A stretch of DNA of 64,000 nt from NCBI GenBank assembly GCA_934047225.1, contig OW203990.1, positions 20,811,045-20,875,044 on the forward strand, given 5' to 3'. A program made the translations under genes and the position numbers. Under the pieces are notes generated by a model that was not told the DNA's origin, did not search any database, and was given only the letters and a program-made list of their open reading frames with translations. Positions 24,522 to 37,600 of this stretch are shown here, in pieces (position 1 is the first letter of the stretch; each line of letters starts with the position of its first letter). This stretch comes from Ypsolopha sequella (taxonomy: Eukaryota; Arthropoda; Insecta; Lepidoptera; Ypsolophidae).

Positions 24522-24776
24522 GGCGTAAATATGGGCCTACTAGACTAGGCGTAAATATGGGCCTACTAGACTAGGCGTAAATATGGGCCAACTAGACTAG
24601 GCGTAAATATGGGCCTACTAGACTAGGCGTAAATATGGGCCTACTAGACTACGTAAATATGGGCCTACTAGACTATGCGTAGATATGGGCCTACTAGACT
24701 AGGCGTAAATATGGGCCTACTAGACTAGGCGTAAATATGGGGCTACTAGACTAGGCGTAAATATGAGCCTGCTAGA
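24522..24776. repeat. 26-bp minisatellite, ten units
   Basis: The unit is GGCGTAAATATGGGCCTACT plus AGACTA. Starts fall at 24522, 24548, 24574, 24600, 24626, about 24652, 24676, 24702, 24728 and 24754. Units 1-5 are nearly identical; the sixth lacks two bases. The seed words AGACTAGGCGTAAAT and CTAGGCGTAAA recur singly at about 25270 and 25325. Confidence 0.95.
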
Positions 24777-25289
24777 TGTAAAAAGATTTACTTTTCATTC
24801 TGCGTTTCTATACTGCAATGATATAATGTTAATTTATATCTCCTTGCGATGGATAAATCGCCAAGTGTTCAAACATAGAAATTTATTTCTGTCATAGATG
24901 TAACCTCTGCTAAATAGAATATACATGAAAGCGTTTTTATGCCTTTTAGCTTGACCCCTGTGACGCTGTGAAATAAGGTCGCTAATACGTTCTAGTTTCT
25001 TTACCTTACTTTTGACTGATATTACTTGTTTCTGGAATCCACTTAACGTTTCTTTCCATAAAGATATAAGTGCGTAAGATCTTATTCAAAATTGAACTTA
25101 AATATGAAGGCATACGAACGAAAAATCAATTTAATTATCAGTGTTTTAGTTATGCCTCTTAGTTTAAACTTTGTATCATAGGTGGAGTTACTGGTATTTA
25201 AATAACGAATAAATTTAGTACAAAGAAATTTATAATTTATGTACGAATGAAGGAACTTCAGTCGTTACATAGACTAGGCGTAAATCTAT

Positions 25290-25462
25290 ATTATGTATAA
25301 AAGACAGACTAATCTATCAACGCTCTAGGCGTAAAGGCTGGACCTAGAAACACGAAATTTGGAATGCAGTTCCTTGCATGACGTGGATGTTTGTCGGGAT
25401 TTTAGGAAATTCCCACGAGATCGGGAGATACGGGATCAACGAGAGCAACACCGCGGACGTCC
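25290..25462. mobile_element. Helitron-like segment
   Basis: Wording such as CCTAGAAACACGAAATTTGG and a terminal CACCGCGGACGTCCGCTAAT, with a short GC hairpin (GCGGACGTCCGC) before CTAA, resembles lepidopteran Helitron-type element ends. The 5' end was not identified. Confidence 0.35.
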
Positions 25463-25683
25463 GCTAATAGTCTTATAAATGAAAGGCAACGAAACTTTAC
25501 AAAGCGTTTATTACATACTAAATAGGTTAATGATAGAACTGACAGACTCCAACTACAACCCGTACGAATTAACTGTGCACCTCGCGTTGTGACGTCATTT
25601 GGACAAAGATGCTATCGCTACTGAGCCCTTGCATTCCAGCGGAGTGCACAGTTGATTCGACGGGTTGTATAGACATCGTTGAC

Positions 25684-28600
25684 TCAACGTTGCTGCGTAC
25701 TTTTGGCGATTTGCTCTTTCAGCATAAGTATGGAGGCGCGCTGTTCGGGTGGCAACAGTGCGATCTGCTCGTCGGACAGCTGCAGCACTTGCATAATCAA
25801 TGCAGCCTGGAATCACAAATATAAATAGTTACCTATGGCTTATGGGTATGTAATACATACTTGGTGATCTATACGGAGAAATAGGTAAATAATAAAATAG
25901 GACGACGCGACACGACACGGTCAGCCGATAGAACGCCAAACAGTACTATTAGTCTAGTCCAGGAGTGTCCAACGTAATTCTTTAGTGGGCAGACGGGAGT
26001 CGATTGAAGTATTTGTCTAATTTACTTTTAAAGTTATGAAAAAGCGGCGGTAACTCAGGGGTAGAACGCTGGCCTCTCGATCTTGAGGTCCAGGTTCAAT
26101 CCGCGGTTGGGCAAGCACCAATGAATTTTTCGGAATTTACATAATGCGTATCGTATTTGCTTATAGGTAAGTACTTCCCACTTTCTGAACGGTAAAGGAA
26201 AACATCGTGAGGAAACCTATATGTCCTAAAAATCGTGTGTTTGTGCCCGAAGTACGGCGATAGGGCTCACCTCCTATCACGGTGGGACGTAATATTTGTA
26301 GGTGAAACGCTGGTGTACCGAGTGTGGACTGTGACTTGCATTTCAAAGTTCACACTCGGAACACCTCTGACACCCTCTCGCGCATTTATGTCCTGACGAT
26401 ATATATTTTTTTAATACAAATTTATCCATGGGGAACCAGAACTAGGACCTAGGGATTAACCGCGCTAAATTTAGGAAGAGAATCATACAAGTTGCTGACT
26501 ATAAATGTTGTGCCTCTCGATCGACGACGCTCACACGCTTGCTGCCAGCCTTAGACTAGCTCACCCGCACACACAAGCGTGTGCGGACAAGCCAGTAGCG
26601 CGCCTGAGAGTGTAGGTAAATAACTTGAGCGATCACTATGAAGTGTCGGGGGTGTGGTAAAAGTTATTCTTATATACGACTACTATCGCCAGTTTAAGGC
26701 TTCCGTCTTAACACCCAGTATATATTTTTATATTACACATACTTTTTTAAGCAATCACGATAAATCTCCCTTTCAGTTTTAGGGTTCAAGTGTGTTTACC
26801 TTCTCTTGATCTGAAGCTCCAGAAGGTATACCCTGGATGGTCCTGGCTTGGGCCATGCTCGGCATCCCAGGCGGCATTTGTTCTGTAAATAAAATAACTC
26901 TTTACGAACAATACCGAAGGTTCAATATATATTGAGTGATAATTATTTTGAATTTGAATTTAAATAATTATGTCTTCTGATGTTTTTTATTTTTATTCTT
27001 GTGGAATTCGATAGCGAGGCGAAATTGAATAACGATAAAAAGGAAATGTTTCCGAAAGCTGGGTATTGGCTTCCCTGTATATGTATAGGTACATATATTT
27101 TGCTGAATTTTTGCCAAGTGTGAAAAGGACGGCATGATCTTATGTACATGTAAGTAAGTAAGGTGGGTGGATCTCACACGCGGGTCTTAGTTGAAGCCCT
27201 GAATGCCACAGTCGCGGGTCGCGGGGGAAACCACTAGGTACAGGGTAACAAAGGGAGGTAGATAATACTCACGTTGCGGCGGTTTAGGCTGGGTCCGCGG
27301 GTCGCTGGGCCTCACGCGCGGGTCCTGGTTGAATCCCTGATTGCCGGACAGTCGCGGGTCGCGCGGAAAGCCACTAAATATAGATTAAAAAGATAATTAC
27401 TACCATTATTTGTTTGACAATGAACAACTGGAACAAATGGAATGAACAATTAAACATAAATAAGTAAATATTTTGGTATGAGTGAAAACGTCTGTCCCAA
27501 TACTGATTCCGTCAACGCGTGCCCTCTAGTGTACGTGGCACAAACACAAATTTACGTATTTGGACAACAAATTCTCGGGCTGCGTGATACATTTAATTTA
27601 ATAGCTCGTCTATTGTTTTTCAGTACATAAAGTAGGCAGTATAAAATTAAAATAAGTTTTGGCAGGTGGTAGAGCTGATGCCAGGCTCGACTGTGGAGGT
27701 ATCACCATCTTACTTGGAGACCCCCTCGAAGTAATTCGGGGGAGAGTAAGAGGACAGCTCACAGGCAAAAAACCAGGAGGCCTACCATGCCTGGGACCGA
27801 TGGATGGCGGTATATCCATCCCTAATAGCCGGGCCTTATATGGAACAGACTGGTGGGTTCCGGCACCGCGCTTACCAACCCGCCTGCCCAGCGTGTGTGA
27901 GTTTGGGCAATTCTTCCAGGATGACCGCCGGGAGTGGCAAAGTCCTGGGAAGGCTTATGTCCAGCAGTGGACGAACTAGGTTGATGGATGGATGAACATA
28001 AAGTACTAAAGAAGATTTTCCCATTTTTTCTGGGACGCTCTTGTAGCACTTTAATAGGGACCACATCTCAATCAGCCCAGTACATTTTAAATTATTGTAT
28101 TTATTGTTGTTGCTGTGTGCTATACAGATATCGAAACAGATAAGTTTCAAGAAACAATAATATAAACTACAAATTAAACAAAAATTTTTTTCAAGACACA
28201 ATTGACAACTATTGAAGCTAATCTGTAGATAAAATAACAACACTATAATTACGTTCTGCAAAACTATTAAAAGATAGAAACAAAAAGGATAAGGATTCAT
28301 GCAAGTGTGATTGATTGACAAAATCAACTATTGTGATATGTATCATCAATTCATCACTAACCTTTCGTGTATGGTATCCGAAGTGATAGCGGGACTTCAG
28401 AAAAAATACAGTTTTAAATACACTTAAGCCGTCCGCTGCGTTAAGCGTTCGCCGGCGCGGCGTGCTGTTTTCATAGAGAACCGTGCGACGGACGACCCGC
28501 CTCACGCAGCGCTGTTCTATTAAAACAAGCCTGAAACAGCACGCCGCGCGAGTACCCGCGCCTGGCGCACGCTTAACGCAGCGGACGGCCTAAAATGCAT

Positions 28601-31600
28601 GTGGAGTGTGAAAATGTTAATTTACGAAAGATAATGCCGTGATATTTCACAAGAAAACTTATGCTTCTTTCAGGTAGCCGGTTCAAATCTTTTAGGTACA
28701 CATTTGTGTTCGGGCTGCGTGCTTCGAAAGGCACGTTGATCTTGGAGTCCACATTTGTGCCCAAAGCACTGCGACGCTGGGACGTAAGAATCGTCGGTTA
28801 AACTTTTGTGTACGAGTGCACTGTGACTTGCATTTCACAGTCTATCCTCGGAAAAACTTCAGACATTCCCTGTAGGATTCATGATGTGACGATGTATTTC
28901 ATTACATACAGGTGTAAAAAAGACTGCAACCTTTAAATAAAACCACATAATCTAATGATCATACTAAGCAACTCCCTGAATAACGCAAGGTATTGTAGAA
29001 TCAGAGAAGGTATTCAACTATAACTTAAAGACTTTAACTCGCAGGAGGAAGGTCTATTTTAGAACGCTGCGCATGAACAGCTGTTTCACTGCCTCAAAAA
29101 ACGCGCGTATCTCGTTGCGTTAGGGTCTACGCATTTTTGTTTGAAACTCCAATATTTTCTAAACTAATGATTTACGCGGGTATATTTATTGGGAAAAGTG
29201 GTTCAGTATGATCAGTAGAATATGGAGTCCTATTGGAAGGTAGCGGACTGTTTAGACTTGTGTAGCCTGGTGATGATGTGATACTCACGGGTCTTGCTGC
29301 ATGACGGGCGGCACAGGGCCGGGTGCAGGGACCGGCATGGGGTGCACGGGAGGCAGAGAACGCATGTCCTGATCGAGCATCGGGATGGAGCCGCGGGTAC
29401 TGCGTAGGTCCACGTCACCCATTACTGGACGACCTGAAGGCAGTTTGAAAACATTGGTAAAGTTTTGTGAAGTAACTCTTCCCGCTGGCTTTTTAGGGTT
29501 CCATATCCAAAAGTAAACTTAAAAATAGCCCCGAAATTGTTCTTTACTGTCTATGAGGAATATAAAAAGGTCTCGACATTGTTCCACAGGCAATGATAAA
29601 GAAATTGTTAATGAATATTAAATTGGGTTCCATTTGCTTTTATTTTAAATGGTCTTTGCACCCTTGCAGTAGAACTGCTGGCCGGATGAGTCACCGGAAC
29701 GGCACGGAGGATTACATGCCGTAAAAGGTATCGATCGATCGATATGATAAAAGATCGCGATCTTAAAATATGTTTACACGGAGGATTACATGCCGTAAAA
29801 GGTATCGATCGATCGATATGATAAAAGATCGCGATCTTAAAATATGTTTACACGGAGGATTACACGCCGTAAAAGGTATCGATCGATCGATATGATAAAA
29901 GATCGCGATCTTAAAATATGTTTACGTGGAAAAATAAAAATTACACAGACACAAATCTTCATCACCGTTCGTATTCTCGAAAACGAGCCGAATCATGAAT
30001 TTTAGTATTTAGAAACGTGTTGGAAATAGAAATAGAAAAAAAAGACTCAATATAATTTTAGGATTTAGGACATGTACATAAAAATCGGAACCGGAAACAA
30101 TTTATAGGTGTCATTTTAGCTGTCAATCAAGAAGTGAACAACTGATGAATGTTGACTTTATAGAAAGCGGAAATAAGGAAATACGACCTTTGTCCAAGAG
30201 TGCTGACGAGTGGCGAATTTTCCTACGCACTGTAAATAAAAGTGGAACTTACCAACAAATTGGTTTTGCGGCGGCATAGGGTTCGCCATTATTGGAGGTT
30301 GAGGCACTACAGAGGAAAAATGAAGTTTACATACATTCAGAACAACATGCACGTATATCATACAAAATGTTAATCAAAACCTAAATTTATTAACACAAGA
30401 ATAAATTGAGGAGTAAAAATGTATGAATCTGGACTAAGCCAAGGGCTCAATAGCCAATCAGATAAATGATCAGCCACTGGAAAATTATGTCATAAGAAAT
30501 ATCTAGAGACTACCCCTTCCCCATCTAAGAAAAAATAAGATTTAGTCTGACTCCCTCTCCCCTAAAACGTCGGAATAAATGGACAGCCCCTTATGACTTC
30601 ACTAAAAAATATTCTCTTATTTCAATACATTGCACAAACCAAAGATCGATATACACAGGAAACAGGTAGTAAACAGGTAGTACAGTACCAGGCCATTTGA
30701 AAGTCGCATCGTGCTTTAAAAAGAGATACTCGGCTAGCTTCGGCTACCTTCGGTTTTGTAGAGCGTCATCTCTGTCACACTTGTCAACCCGGTCGTTTAG
30801 TCGCTGACTTGTCAGTCGTGTGTTTCGTGTGACAGAGATGACGCTCTACTAAGCCGAAGGTAGCCGAAGCTAGCCGAGTATCTCTTTTTAGAGCACGATG
30901 CGACCTTCAAATGGCCTGGTACTGTAAGTAGGTAGTAAATAGGTAGTAAACAGATAGTAAAAAAGTTTCACCTGGTTGAGGGTTGCTCGGTACGTAGGGT
31001 ATTGGAGGTGGCTTGTCACCCGGCTGAAGTACTGGCGGGACGGGATTGCTCGGGTGCAACATGCTCTGCGAAGTGAATTAAACATCATTTAATACACCAG
31101 CAAATGCAATTATTAAATCTCTTATTAGTTAATCCACTTGTTTCACATCTAAAGGGCATAAATTTGTGCTCATCACTTGGGCAACTTCTTTCCATCTTTT
31201 AACTGTAGAAAGTTTTCATTACTTTAACATAATCCTAAACACTAGGAGGTATGGTGAAACATGAAACTAGTCAACAGGTGAGAAAAGTAAGTAATTGAAA
31301 AAAGTCTGTTAACATTCGATACATATATGTCGATTCGGCGCAACACGACTTAACTTATTTGACAGGACTAAACTTAATTTGAGCGTTCTGTCTTTTTCTT
31401 TCTGTATCGAAAAGACAAAGAAAGAACGCTCAAAATAAGGTTAGTCTTGTCAAATTAGTTAAGTTGTGTTGCGCCGAATTGACACCATTGTGTTTCAATT
31501 TCAACTGACATTTTATTTTGACCATATCTGTGGTAGATCGCTTGCCTGCAAACCTAGAGGACATGGGTTTAATCCCCACAGTGTACATAAGTTTGTGTTT

Positions 31601-34600
31601 GGTCAGCGTGTTTCAAAGACATGTTAAGAGACCGGCGGAGCATGGCTATTCCATACAAACAAAATATCAAAACCATTTGTAAATCATAGATATTTTTAGG
31701 ATAGTGTGTTTATTCCGATTGGGTTACAGAATATCTAGGTTGTATATTGAAAGGACACTGATTTGAAGACGGCATATAAGCAATTTAAAATGTGCATAGA
31801 AAGTTTATTTTTCTCATATTTTATGTTTAAATCAGTGTTCTTATTTAATATATATTTGCGAACCTAGATATTCTGTAATGCAATCGGAATAAATACACAC
31901 TACCTTAAGAATATCTATGATTTACAAATGGTTTTGGTATATCGCTTGTATGAACTAGGATTGCTACGCAGGCCTCTTAAGTTGTTGGTCCATTTGCTCG
32001 GTTCTGCCCGAAGTATAGAGAGGTAGGGCTCACCACCCATCACATTTGAAACAATGTTCGCGTGTCCTGTAGTGAAAGATCAGTATATTTTTTATAGTAA
32101 ATGATTAATTAGTAATAACAATGCACAAAACTTTTTGAATTTCTGAAAAATTCCTATTATCACCGAAGTTAGAGATAGTGATATTTATCACTTTTAGTAT
32201 GAAATCATGTCAGATGACGTCACGCGACATGCCGTTAAGCTCACTTTGATTGCCAATCACTTCGTAATTTTTTGAGATATCGTAAAAATAATTTTACTAC
32301 TGTTATTAGCTTTTTAAAGGCAATTGATTTGAATAAAAAATTTGATATAGGACACGGGCTCATTGTGACTTTCATTTCACAGTGGCACTTGGAACACCTT
32401 TGGCACGCATTCATGTGTTTTATTATGTCTTTCGATATTATATTCCCTGTTAAAAATTAAGTGAGTAGCATTCTATTAACACTTGAGGCATTCAGGCATG
32501 TTGACTTGCAACAAAAAGCAAGAAAACTGACAAGTAACTTCTGCACTAGCCTCCAATCTCACCTGGTTGTGGTTGACCCTGCTTCCTATTGGACAAGGCT
32601 CTGTCGACTGACTGTTGACAGTACAGCCTGAACACAGCTAGACTAAACAGTAACAGACAGTTAATAAGCAACAGCATCTTAATTAATCGAATGGGCGGAG
32701 GTAGGCATGTATTTATATATGTAACCTATTACTATGTAGTATATAGGATGGGATTTGGTCGGCTGCCTGGATTCGTGCTGGGGGCTCGGTTGGTGATCAT
32801 TGAACCTGTTCCTGGTCCCTGGCCGGGTCTCCGGTATGGGTTCGGGCGGTTGATTGGATTTCACCTTGTATAATAATATTTTACCTATAATTTTAATCGT
32901 ATATATATTGCTACATAAATTAAAAAAACATTTAATCTAAGCAGTTCACGTACATTTATTATTTTATTACATATATTTTTATAAGATTAAAATTTGATTT
33001 GTGAAACGTGTATTATATATACCTACTTTGCAAAATAAACTTTTTGAATTTTGAATTTTGAATTTCTTAGGTGCAAAGTGCTAAAAATTTGCACTGCAAT
33101 GACCAAACTCACAGCATGGTAATTAGGGTAAATTCTCCTAAGTAGGTCTTCCTAATGTTTAATGCTTTTTTCTTTAAAAAGTATGTTTGTTTAGTAAATG
33201 TAATAAAGCTTAATACAATGCTCATTTTTTATATCGTGTTCAAGATTGTTGTGGTTATCAGCGTCGGACTGAGCCTAAGAGGCCAGGATGGCAAAATTAT
33301 TTTTTTCAAAATTCCTAGTCAAGCTTTCATTCGGCCGGGGGACTAACATTTTTCTGTTTTTAATACGCAAAATGACGAGCTTAGACAATAAGTAATAGCA
33401 AATTTTCATCACCTATGCAATTAATATTTGTTACAAAAAAAATATAGTTTTTCACTCTTATATCTTGAAAAACACGTTTCGTTTATTGATATGATATGAT
33501 TAAGATAGGTTGTTTTGCAAAATCTTTAGTCAAAATTGAAAATAGAAATAAGAACTTTGAAAATTTCTTTTCATATACAGGGTGCTCTGAAATTAGACCT
33601 ATTCCTTGAAAGGAGTTATACTAGAGATCATTTCCAACCATGAAGCAACAAGCCAGTGGAGAGCGCAGAGATACATTCTCCTTCAAAACACAAGTCACCA
33701 ATATACGGCGGGGGACGTGACAGCTTAGCGAGCCGTGATTGGACAGCTCAAGGTCAAAATTTGATGCGTAATTTGTGTAGGGATGTCATACAAGTGAAAC
33801 GAAAAATTATCGATATCGATAAAATCGAAAAAATAAATTTGGAATTGACGGATGGACGGACAGCGGAGTGTTAGTAATGGGGTCCCGTTAGGCACCCTTT
33901 GGGTAAGGAACCCTAAAAATGGTATCAGATGCACTGACAGACACTACTGATAAACATAGGCACTTCTGACGCTAAACAAACGCGTATAAAAATATCCCTA
34001 CATTAAGTACTTACCTTACATACATTACATATACTTAGATGCATACAATGTATGTAAGCAACAATACATTGTTCGATAAATTATTAAACACGCGGTAGGA
34101 CAGCACTATCGAAAAAAAAGAGACAACTGTTGTGCATTTCACCGTGCGACAGAAAGAGAGGACGTGAAGACATCAACGCGAAGCGCAAGTTCAATTGAAA
34201 TATTTAATTGTTATATTTTGAAGATTAAAAGTATACGAAAAACACTTACCTATGAAATGTTACTCCATCTTTTGTGTTACTTTAAGTAGAAGTATTCTTT
34301 CCACACCATTTTATTGCACAAGTAGGCATATTTACTGTAAATTTCGGATTTTTCTACAGAAACACGCTATGTTTTCACGGACACAGCCAAACTCTGATTA
34401 AAACCAATGGCTTCGCTTCAAGCGCCTATACGCTTTGGGAAGCGGATGTTTGGCAAGTCGCGTTACCCCCGCATGCGCTCTCCACTGGCTGTTACTTCAT
34501 GTTTCCAACATATTAAGCTCTAATATCAACTAGGGGTCGAAAATAAATGGTCTCAGAGTTACGAAGGTTTTAAAGATATTTTTCTATATTAACTTTCAGA

Positions 34601-37600
34601 CTGGTAACGAAAAACAAATTATTCAAAAATAATGATTCTTCTCTCGGCACTTATTTGTTATTTTTCTGATTAATGATAAATGAGTGATCATTTATAAAAA
34701 ATACACATGCCCAGAATTCCCATAATCTCAGAAGTAAAAGGTCTTAAGTGGAAAGAAAACCACTTTTATTTTGTAATTTTTGAAATATCGACGTGTTTTA
34801 CTTGAAAAAATATTATCATTTTCGAGCCCTAGTTGATAGGCATTATTTGTTGGAAATGATCTCTAGTATAACTCCTTTCCAGGAATAGGTCGAATTTCAG
34901 AGCACTCTGTATATGTGAACTATTTTGCATGTAGTTTAGTATATAGTTTATAGTAAGCCCAGTGGGGACCGCGCAGGCGAGGGCTCAGATGACTCTATGG
35001 CCAGTCCGACCCAACAGAATAGTCCGAGCCAACAGAAAAGACAAATAATTTATTTTAATTACTAATAAGTTGTCGTTATTGCAAATAAGTTATTGTTATT
35101 GCATACTATAATAAATATGCTACAAATAAAATAAATAAATAATAAAGCAAGTTACAAGTTACATACAACAGCAGTAGCAGGATCCACAATCCTCATGATG
35201 ACCTGGGCCTGTAGCAGCGCGTATGTCAGCTGAGGGTTCTGTAGCAACATGTTCCTGGCTTCAGTTGGGTTGTTCTGCAAGATTAAAAGACAGATATTAG
35301 GTATTTACTTATGAAATTGCCGTTTTATATAGAGAATTTGAAGGAAACTCAATTATCAGTACACTTTTCAAAAATTAAAATAATGTTGCTATATGCTTAA
35401 TGATGTCTCATTCATACACATAAGAAATTACATAAAAATGTATGTAAAAAATTATTACAAATCTTATCATTGAAATGGATGGCATTTAGGATGAACTGTT
35501 TTTGAAGATTTAATTTTTATAATCAAACTGAAAATAAAAACCAAATTAGATACATATATGTAAAACCTGGAAATCAACTTTCAACCAAAAAAATAATAAT
35601 TGAAATAGCTATTGAATTACAAGAGTTATGAACTCATGAATCTGTAAGAAAATTTCAGCAATTTCATTTGTAAAGACCTATTATAAAATATTGTTAAATA
35701 ATTTCCATAGATAGGATTTGCAACAGGTTGGAATAGAAACCTAACAATCTTATGGATTAGATAAAAATTACAGAAGGATTGTCTGTTAACCAAGTTTAAG
35801 TTATATTATATTTTTATTCAACAACAAGCTCACACGACATGTTTAACCTGTCTAGTTTAGATGGATATAGAATGATTACCAACCTGGACACACAGCTTCA
35901 TTTGCTTCATAAGTTCGAACATCTGCTCTGGAGGTAGAGTAGCAACAGCCTTGCTGATGGCTTCTGGTGCTTTTTCTGGCTCTACCTGATCTCCATAAGG
36001 GTTTTCAACCTGAAAATTTTGACAAAAATATGAAGTAAGATGAGAAATAACAAGAAAGCACATTTTCACTTAAGATAATAAACTGTTTTAAGTTGGGGTC
36101 TAAATAAATGGCGACAAATGGTAAAAAGACTTAAAAATGACAGAATTCCCTCAGCATAGAAGTGAGCCAATAGATTAGGTTAGAACAGCGTTTCAGCCTG
36201 TGGTCTGCGGACCCCCAGGGGTCCGGTGTATATAATAGGGGGCCGCAGGCTCATCTCTGGACTCTTTTTTTTTTGTTATAAAGTATTTTTTTATGTGTTT
36301 GTAGTACTAAAAATAAATGATCCGAGTTTTATTTCTGTTTTCATTATTAAGGGGGTCCTTGTTAATTTTGCTCGATTTCTTAGGGGTCCGTAGCTGTAAA
36401 AGGTTAAGAAACGCTGGGTTAGAAGGTTCACCCAACTAACTTAGTGGAGCGACCAGCAAACCTAACCTTTTTTTTTTTACAGTCTATAAATCCTTCAGGA
36501 CATAAGATTGTGCACTCTAATCTACACTCAGAACCCTAGAACAGTTCCATCAAAAAACAAAAAGTTTTGTAGCAAATCCCCAAATTTAGTTTTTAACTAG
36601 TCCAGCCAAAAATTCTGTCCCTCGTAAAATGGTGTCTAAATCAAATTTAAATATTTTATTTTATATTAATATTTTATATCATTTTGGAAAGAAAAAATAA
36701 ATCAAAAATACATCCTATATTATATTTTTTGTTATCAATTTAATTAGATAACAAAATTGGAAAATAAATTATGTGTCAGTGGCTTGACAATGGGCTCCAA
36801 TCTTCTATGGTGAAAATTTTCTCATTCGTAGAGAGGATTTGTCAATATCTGCCCTTTGTGTGCTGTTACCACAACTTATTTTTATTATTGCAACACAATT
36901 CTGTTTGATACCCCATACCATGTCTTCAGCTGGGATTAATGAGAAGTTTTTGTAAAAGACAGAAGCCTATTCATATCATAATAAAACAATTGACTGTCAA
37001 AACGCACCTAATTTATTAAATTTAGAATATAAACGTTAGGGACAGTATTTTTGGCAAGACTCAGTAGGCAAGGAAAATTCCAGTCAGAGTATTTATAAGG
37101 GGGCATGTTACCGGACGTTTTCTAGCCTTTTTTCACATAGTGCCCCTTTATCTACACCCAAACCTGAATTCCAGAAAAGGGGCACTGCATGCACTTGTTA
37201 GAATATTTTACCTGGGGACCTTGCATTAGAGCCTGCATCTCCATTCTTGATTTCTCAGTACAAGCATTGTCAACTCTAAGAGAACGGCCACCAATTTCAT
37301 ATCCATTCAAGTTTCTCATAGCACTCAGGGCTGTTTCCTGGTCTTTGTACTCACAGAAACCATAGCCTTTGGGCTTCCCCGTCTCCCGGTCAAACACAAG
37401 TTTGAAAGATAATACCGGCCCGACTTCACTAAATATATCCTTCAGCTTTTCCTCGGTGGCTTCATAAGGTATGTTTCCAACTGAATAACAAGATATGCGA
37501 ATGAAATGACAAGATTTACAATTAAAAACAGATTTATAATATTTATTGTATTGTACTTACCAAATACAGATCTCATGGACTTATCCATGATACTCTGTTC

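Larger units (their letters stand above)
16885..25683. other. CREG upstream / CstF-64 downstream region, repeat-rich
   Basis: There is no complete coding gene here. It holds a large GC-rich foldback complex (16978-19222), a GTTCATAAATTA element (20245-20374), a GGTCTAGAAGC foldback (20583-20764), LINE and SINE fragments (21394-22400), a possible CREG 5' exon (22700-22858), GGTTCCGTA-type repeats (23440-23895), a 26-bp minisatellite (24522-24776) and a Helitron-like segment (about 25290-25462). A minus-strand AATAAA (TTTATT at 25507-25512) is a good CstF-64 polyadenylation signal. Confidence 0.5.

Noticed and set aside
24522..24776. CRISPR-like array
   Set aside because: The units are directly adjacent with no unique spacers, and the genome is animal.
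26043..26115. tRNA gene suggested by A-box and B-box words
   Set aside because: The acceptor and anticodon stems do not close and the same head occurs on several SINE copies, so it is a tRNA-derived SINE head.
27872..28327. 151-aa minus-strand frame
   Set aside because: It is antisense to a LINE fragment at one end and runs through AT-rich intron at the other; no conserved domain.
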